Both the position numbers and the translations under genes were made by a program. A DNA stretch of 41,102 nt from Myxococcales bacterium (lineage in GTDB: Bacteria; Myxococcota_A; Polyangia; Haliangiales; Haliangiaceae): contig JAEUJY010000097.1 in the NCBI GenBank assembly GCA_016794525.1, positions 1 to 41,102 on the forward strand. Direction: 5' to 3'. Every line of letters starts with the position of its first letter. Positions within the stretch are counted from its first letter, which is position 1. Below are positions 38,315 through 41,102 of this stretch, piece after piece. Under the pieces are notes generated by a model that was not told where the DNA came from, did no database searches, and saw nothing but the letters and a program-made list of their open reading frames with translations.

Positions 38315-39397
38315 ATGGGCAATCGCGCCGTCGTCGTGGCCGCCGGAGTGGTCGTCGTGGGCGCCTGTGGTTCGGGGGGCGCCACCGCGGTGACACCGCC
38401 GCGGATGGCCGCCGCCGCGATCGACGGCGCGATCGACGGCGCGCCGCCGCCGGTCGACGCGCCACCGGACCTGGCGGCGACGGAGGTGGCGCCGCTCGCC
38501 GCCGCGGGGTGCCGCTGGGACCTCGCCGCGTGGTCGGGACAGGTCAGCCTGACGCCCGACGGCCCCCCGTTCGCCACCGTCCTCGCGAGCCCCGCCAGCG
38601 TCGGCGCGTCGGCCGCCGGCGAGGCGGCGATGTTCGCCGAGGTGAGCGCCAGCGGCGTGCGCCTGGCCGCCTGGATCCACCACCCAGCGCTGTTCCTGGC
38701 CCAGGCCACGCCGCTCGCGGCCGTGGTGTACCCGAAGCCGAAGATCCCGCTCGGGTGGCGCGGCCTGGGGCGCCCCGGGGCGCTCGAGGTGTCGCTCGAC
38801 GTAAGCGCGACCTTGGCCACGCCGACCGTCGCGCGCGCCGAGGCGGCGTGCGATCGGCTGTCGATCGAACCGGTGGCGTTCGCGGCCGCGGTCGTGGCGC
38901 CGACGCGGCGCGCGCCCCGGCTCACCCGCGCCGCCGCGCCGATCGGGGCGACGCCGACCGCGCCTCGCGACGTCGCGCTGCGCGCCGACCTCGGGGTCGT
39001 CGTGGGGCGGCGTCGGGGCGCGGCCACGTGGGTGTTCGTCGACGGGGGTGACCACGTGGTCGCTGGCTGGGTCCCGTCGTCGGCGCTGGTGCCCGGCGAC
39101 GGCCCGCGGCCCTACGGCGTCGAGGCCGCGGTGGTGCACCGCGACGCGACGATGACCCTCCCGCCATCGCACGTCGCGACCTGCGCGCGGGACGTCGCGC
39201 TGTTCATCGAGGTCGACGGCGCGCGCGCCACGATCGGCGCGCTCGTCGCGGGCAGCCCGGCGCCGGAGCGGCGCGGGGCGCCGGAGCCGTCGGGCTTCGT
39301 CGAGGTGGCGCCGTGGGGCCGGCAGTGGCTGGCGCTCGAACCGGGCGCGCGCCTCGTCGCCCGCGCCGCGGACCTGGACGCCTGTCGCGGGCGGTGA
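38315..39397 (+). CDS. Uncharacterised Ala/Pro-rich lipoprotein
   Basis: This is a 360-residue protein. The lipobox VVVVGACGSGG gives Cys18. A low-complexity tether (AAAAIDGAIDGAPPPVDAPP) follows. The mature region has two similar-looking beta stretches, FATVLASPASVGASAAGEAA and LGVVVGRRRGAATWVFVDGG, the second reminiscent of SH3-like domains (VVAGWVPSSALVPGD). GAGG lies 4-7 nt before the ATG. It lies 51 nt after apaG on the same strand. No family is recognised. Confidence 0.68.
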   Translation: MGNRAVVVAAGVVVVGACGSGGATAVTPPRMAAAAIDGAIDGAPPPVDAPPDLAATEVAPLAAAGCRWDLAAWSGQVSLTPDGPPFATVLASPASVGASAAGEAAMFAEVSASGVRLAAWIHHPALFLAQATPLAAVVYPKPKIPLGWRGLGRPGALEVSLDVSATLATPTVARAEAACDRLSIEPVAFAAAVVAPTRRAPRLTRAAAPIGATPTAPRDVALRADLGVVVGRRRGAATWVFVDGGDHVVAGWVPSSALVPGDGPRPYGVEAAVVHRDATMTLPPSHVATCARDVALFIEVDGARATIGALVAGSPAPERRGAPEPSGFVEVAPWGRQWLALEPGARLVARAADLDACRGR

Positions 39398-39414
39398 CCG
39401 CGCCGCGCGGGCCG

Positions 39415-40113
39415 CTACCGATCGAACGACAGGCTCTCGCGGGCCAGGCGGCGGCGGCCGCCGCTGTTGAACTGATCGGCGAGCTGCTTCATCTCGCTGG
39501 CGTAGTCGGCGCCCCACACCGACGTCCAGCCCTCCTCCTCGCGCAGGTCGAGCGTCTCGTACAGCGCGCGCGCCTCGTTGCACGTGCGGCCGCCGTAGCC
39601 GTAGTAGCCGAACGCGTACGACACGCCGCCGCCGGCGAGGCCGCCCCAGCCGATCAGCCCGACCGGCTTGGTGTTGCCGCTGGCGACGATCGCCGCGACG
39701 CCGCCGAGCATCAGCGCCATGCCGACGTAGCGCGGGACGTTGGCGCGCCGACACTCGTGGCGCATGCGGTCGAGGCGGGCCAGCTTGGTGTCGTAGTCGG
39801 GGTCGGTCATCACCTTGAACTGCGCGTAGCTGATGGGCTGGGCGCCGTAGGTGGCCGAGGTCTCGGTGCGGGTGACCGGCTCGGCGACCTCGTAGGTGGT
39901 CCGCGTGCACGCGGGGCTGCCCTCGGCGTGGCCGGCGGGACAGGTCCACGCCTCCTTCTGGCGGTTCTCGATGGCGGTGGTGGTCTCGCTCGACACCTCG
40001 AGCACCGCCTCGTCGGACAGCTCGGGCACGGCGACGCGGGCCGGGCGCGGGGGGGCGGCGCCGTAGCAGGCGGCGAGGGACAGGGACAGGGTGGCCAGGA
40101 TCAGTCGGTTCAT
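39415..40113 (-). CDS. Uncharacterised lipoprotein with central membrane-like segment
   Basis: This is a 232-residue protein. MNRLILATLSLSLAACYGAA gives a lipidated Cys16. Residues about 125-170 are hydrophobic and Gly-rich (VPRYVGMALMLGGVAAIVAS, VGLIGWGGLAGGGVSYAFGY), as in Gly-zipper proteins. Cysteines occur in AWTCPAGHAEGSPACTRTTY and GGRTCNEARAL. GAGGAAG precedes the ATG at good spacing. It converges on the lipoprotein gene at 38315 with a 17-nt gap. The function is unknown. Confidence 0.72.
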   Translation of the reverse strand: MNRLILATLSLSLAACYGAAPPRPARVAVPELSDEAVLEVSSETTTAIENRQKEAWTCPAGHAEGSPACTRTTYEVAEPVTRTETSATYGAQPISYAQFKVMTDPDYDTKLARLDRMRHECRRANVPRYVGMALMLGGVAAIVASGNTKPVGLIGWGGLAGGGVSYAFGYYGYGGRTCNEARALYETLDLREEEGWTSVWGADYASEMKQLADQFNSGGRRRLARESLSFDR

Positions 40114-40199
40114 CGCTTCCTCGGTTGCAGGTCTCGAAGGAGCGAGCCGCGGCGGGGCGGCCGGTCGCACGAAATCGTACCGGGATCGTCCGGCGCCGC

Positions 40200-41102
40200 T
40201 CAATCGAGCAGCCGGCGGCGCGCCACGACGCCGCGCAACGTGATGCCCCGGCCGCCGGCCTCGACGACCGGGTGTTCGACCACCAGCCAGATCGGCTGAT
40301 CGAGGCGCAGCGGGTCGCCGGTGAGCCCGGCGGCGTCGAGGGTCCAGCCGCCCATGTCGACGCGATCGCCGTCGCGGGCGCGGGGCCGGGCCCAGACCAG
40401 GAGCGCGCGGTCGGGCGGCCCGGCGCGGATCACGCTCTCGGCGACGTGCAGCGGCGCCAGCGCGGCCAGCTCGGTGGCGACGCGCGGCACCGCCCGGGTC
40501 GGGGCGAAGGCGTAGACCGGCACCGACGGCGACCGCCACCCCGGCGGCAGCTCGCGGCGATCGACCAGCGAGGTCGGCGGCAGCTCGAACGGGCACACCA
40601 CGACCAGCTCGCCGTCGGCGACCGCCAGTGAGCCGAGCTTGCCCTGGCGATCGCCGTCGAAGCGGTAGCTGCCGCGCGCGCCGCGCACCTCGAACATCGA
40701 CATCGGCGCCTCGCCGTCCTTGCCGACGCCGACGACCCGCTCGTGGCGGACCACCGGGCCCCAGTCGACGATCGCGCCGGCCAGCGCGGGGTCGGGCCGC
40801 GCCGGATCGACCGGGAACCGGCAGTCGGCCAGCATGCGCTCGGCGCGCGCGCGATCGAAGCCAGGCGTGACCGCCGGCGCGGCGTCGGGGCTCGGCGGCG
40901 CGGCGGCGGCGTCCGCCGGCGCGGGGAGCGCGGGGGGCGCGAGGCCGGCGTCGATCGGCGGCGCGACCGCCGCGGCGGCCGCGGGGCCGGCGTCGACGGG
41001 GCGATCGCCCGGGCGGGCCACGGCCGCCAGCGTCGCGGCGGTGGAGCCGGTGCCCGGCGGCGGCAGCGACGCGTCGGCGCGCAGCGCCGCGGACGGATCG
41101 AG
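40200..41102 (-). CDS. Uncharacterised Pro/Ala-rich protein, N-terminus beyond window
   Basis: The C-terminal 300 codons of a protein are visible. The frame is open to the right edge, and the first visible residues (LDPSAALRADASLPPPGTGS) continue the Pro/Ala/Asp-rich tether, so the true start probably lies outside; GTG 41021 is an internal candidate. After the tether come FDRARAERMLADCRFPVDPA, WGPVVRHERVVGVGKDG, VRGARGSYRFDGDRQGKLGS and the beta-rich end MGGWTLDAAGLTGDPLRLDQ. The style matches the other lipoproteins here. No motif is recognised. Confidence 0.65.
   Translation of the reverse strand, partial: LDPSAALRADASLPPPGTGSTAATLAAVARPGDRPVDAGPAAAAAVAPPIDAGLAPPALPAPADAAAAPPSPDAAPAVTPGFDRARAERMLADCRFPVDPARPDPALAGAIVDWGPVVRHERVVGVGKDGEAPMSMFEVRGARGSYRFDGDRQGKLGSLAVADGELVVVCPFELPPTSLVDRRELPPGWRSPSVPVYAFAPTRAVPRVATELAALAPLHVAESVIRAGPPDRALLVWARPRARDGDRVDMGGWTLDAAGLTGDPLRLDQPIWLVVEHPVVEAGGRGITLRGVVARRRLLD

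Overview
The window is very GC-rich (about 70-75% in most genes) and nearly filled with genes. It reads as chromosome from a Myxococcota-type bacterium, with Kofleriaceae/Haliangiales as my best guess. The reasons are base composition, frequent GTG starts with 4-nt GTGA/ATGA overlaps, many lipoproteins with Pro/Ala/Asp-rich tails, several FHA proteins, an OmpA protein with thrombospondin-type-3 repeats, and a GGDEF-FHA protein. The taxonomy is inferred; no rRNA or tRNA gene was recognised.

Layout. 1-83 is the start of an IS4/Tn5-like transposase running off the left edge. 264-7768 (minus strand) is an envelope block: lysS, a LolC/E permease, a small outer-membrane barrel, lolD and bamA, with a TTGACA promoter just ahead of lolD. 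7808-12209 (plus) holds a thioredoxin-TPR lipoprotein, a Cys/Met-metabolism PLP enzyme and two alpha/beta hydrolases. 12216-14956 (plus) is a lower-GC two-gene P-loop NTPase/TPR module with its own promoter, the best candidate for an undescribed conflict-type system. 15014-17546 (minus) is purF-prfB, with prfB carrying the classic +1 programmed frameshift. 17652-22947 holds an FHA coiled-coil protein, hexanucleotide repeats, a solitary tandem-duplicated phage/eCIS tail-tube protein, a membrane-protein/M50B-like pair, an OmpA/TSP3 lipoprotein and an extensin-like protein. 23004-26814 (minus) is mutL-miaA-accA. 26946-29740 (plus) is an atypical SDR, an acyltransferase and a TPR protein. 29911-32101 (minus) is a lipoprotein, an FHA-GGDEF protein and a soluble histidine kinase. 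32175-34782 (plus) is a short penicillin-binding transpeptidase and a TPR/repeat/barrel outer-membrane protein. 35035-41102 contains a membrane TPR protein, a GIY-YIG protein, gltA, apaG and three uncharacterised proteins with lipoprotein or Pro/Ala-rich features, the last cut by the right edge.

How the genes work together. bamA, lolC and lolD serve outer-membrane protein and lipoprotein export, which fits the many lipoproteins and barrels encoded here. Housekeeping functions present are translation (lysS, prfB), purines (purF), fatty-acid synthesis (accA), tRNA modification (miaA), mismatch repair (mutL) and the TCA cycle (gltA).

Non-coding structure. Four gene 3' ends carry related palindromes (near 138-177, 29746-29788, 34791-34809 and 37655-37704), and two of them share a 35-nt core. 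Two hexanucleotide families (GGGATC/CGGATC and GGGCAC) sit at gene 3' ends at four places, once inside a coding sequence. Several promoters lie so close to start codons that leaderless or nearly leaderless transcripts are likely.
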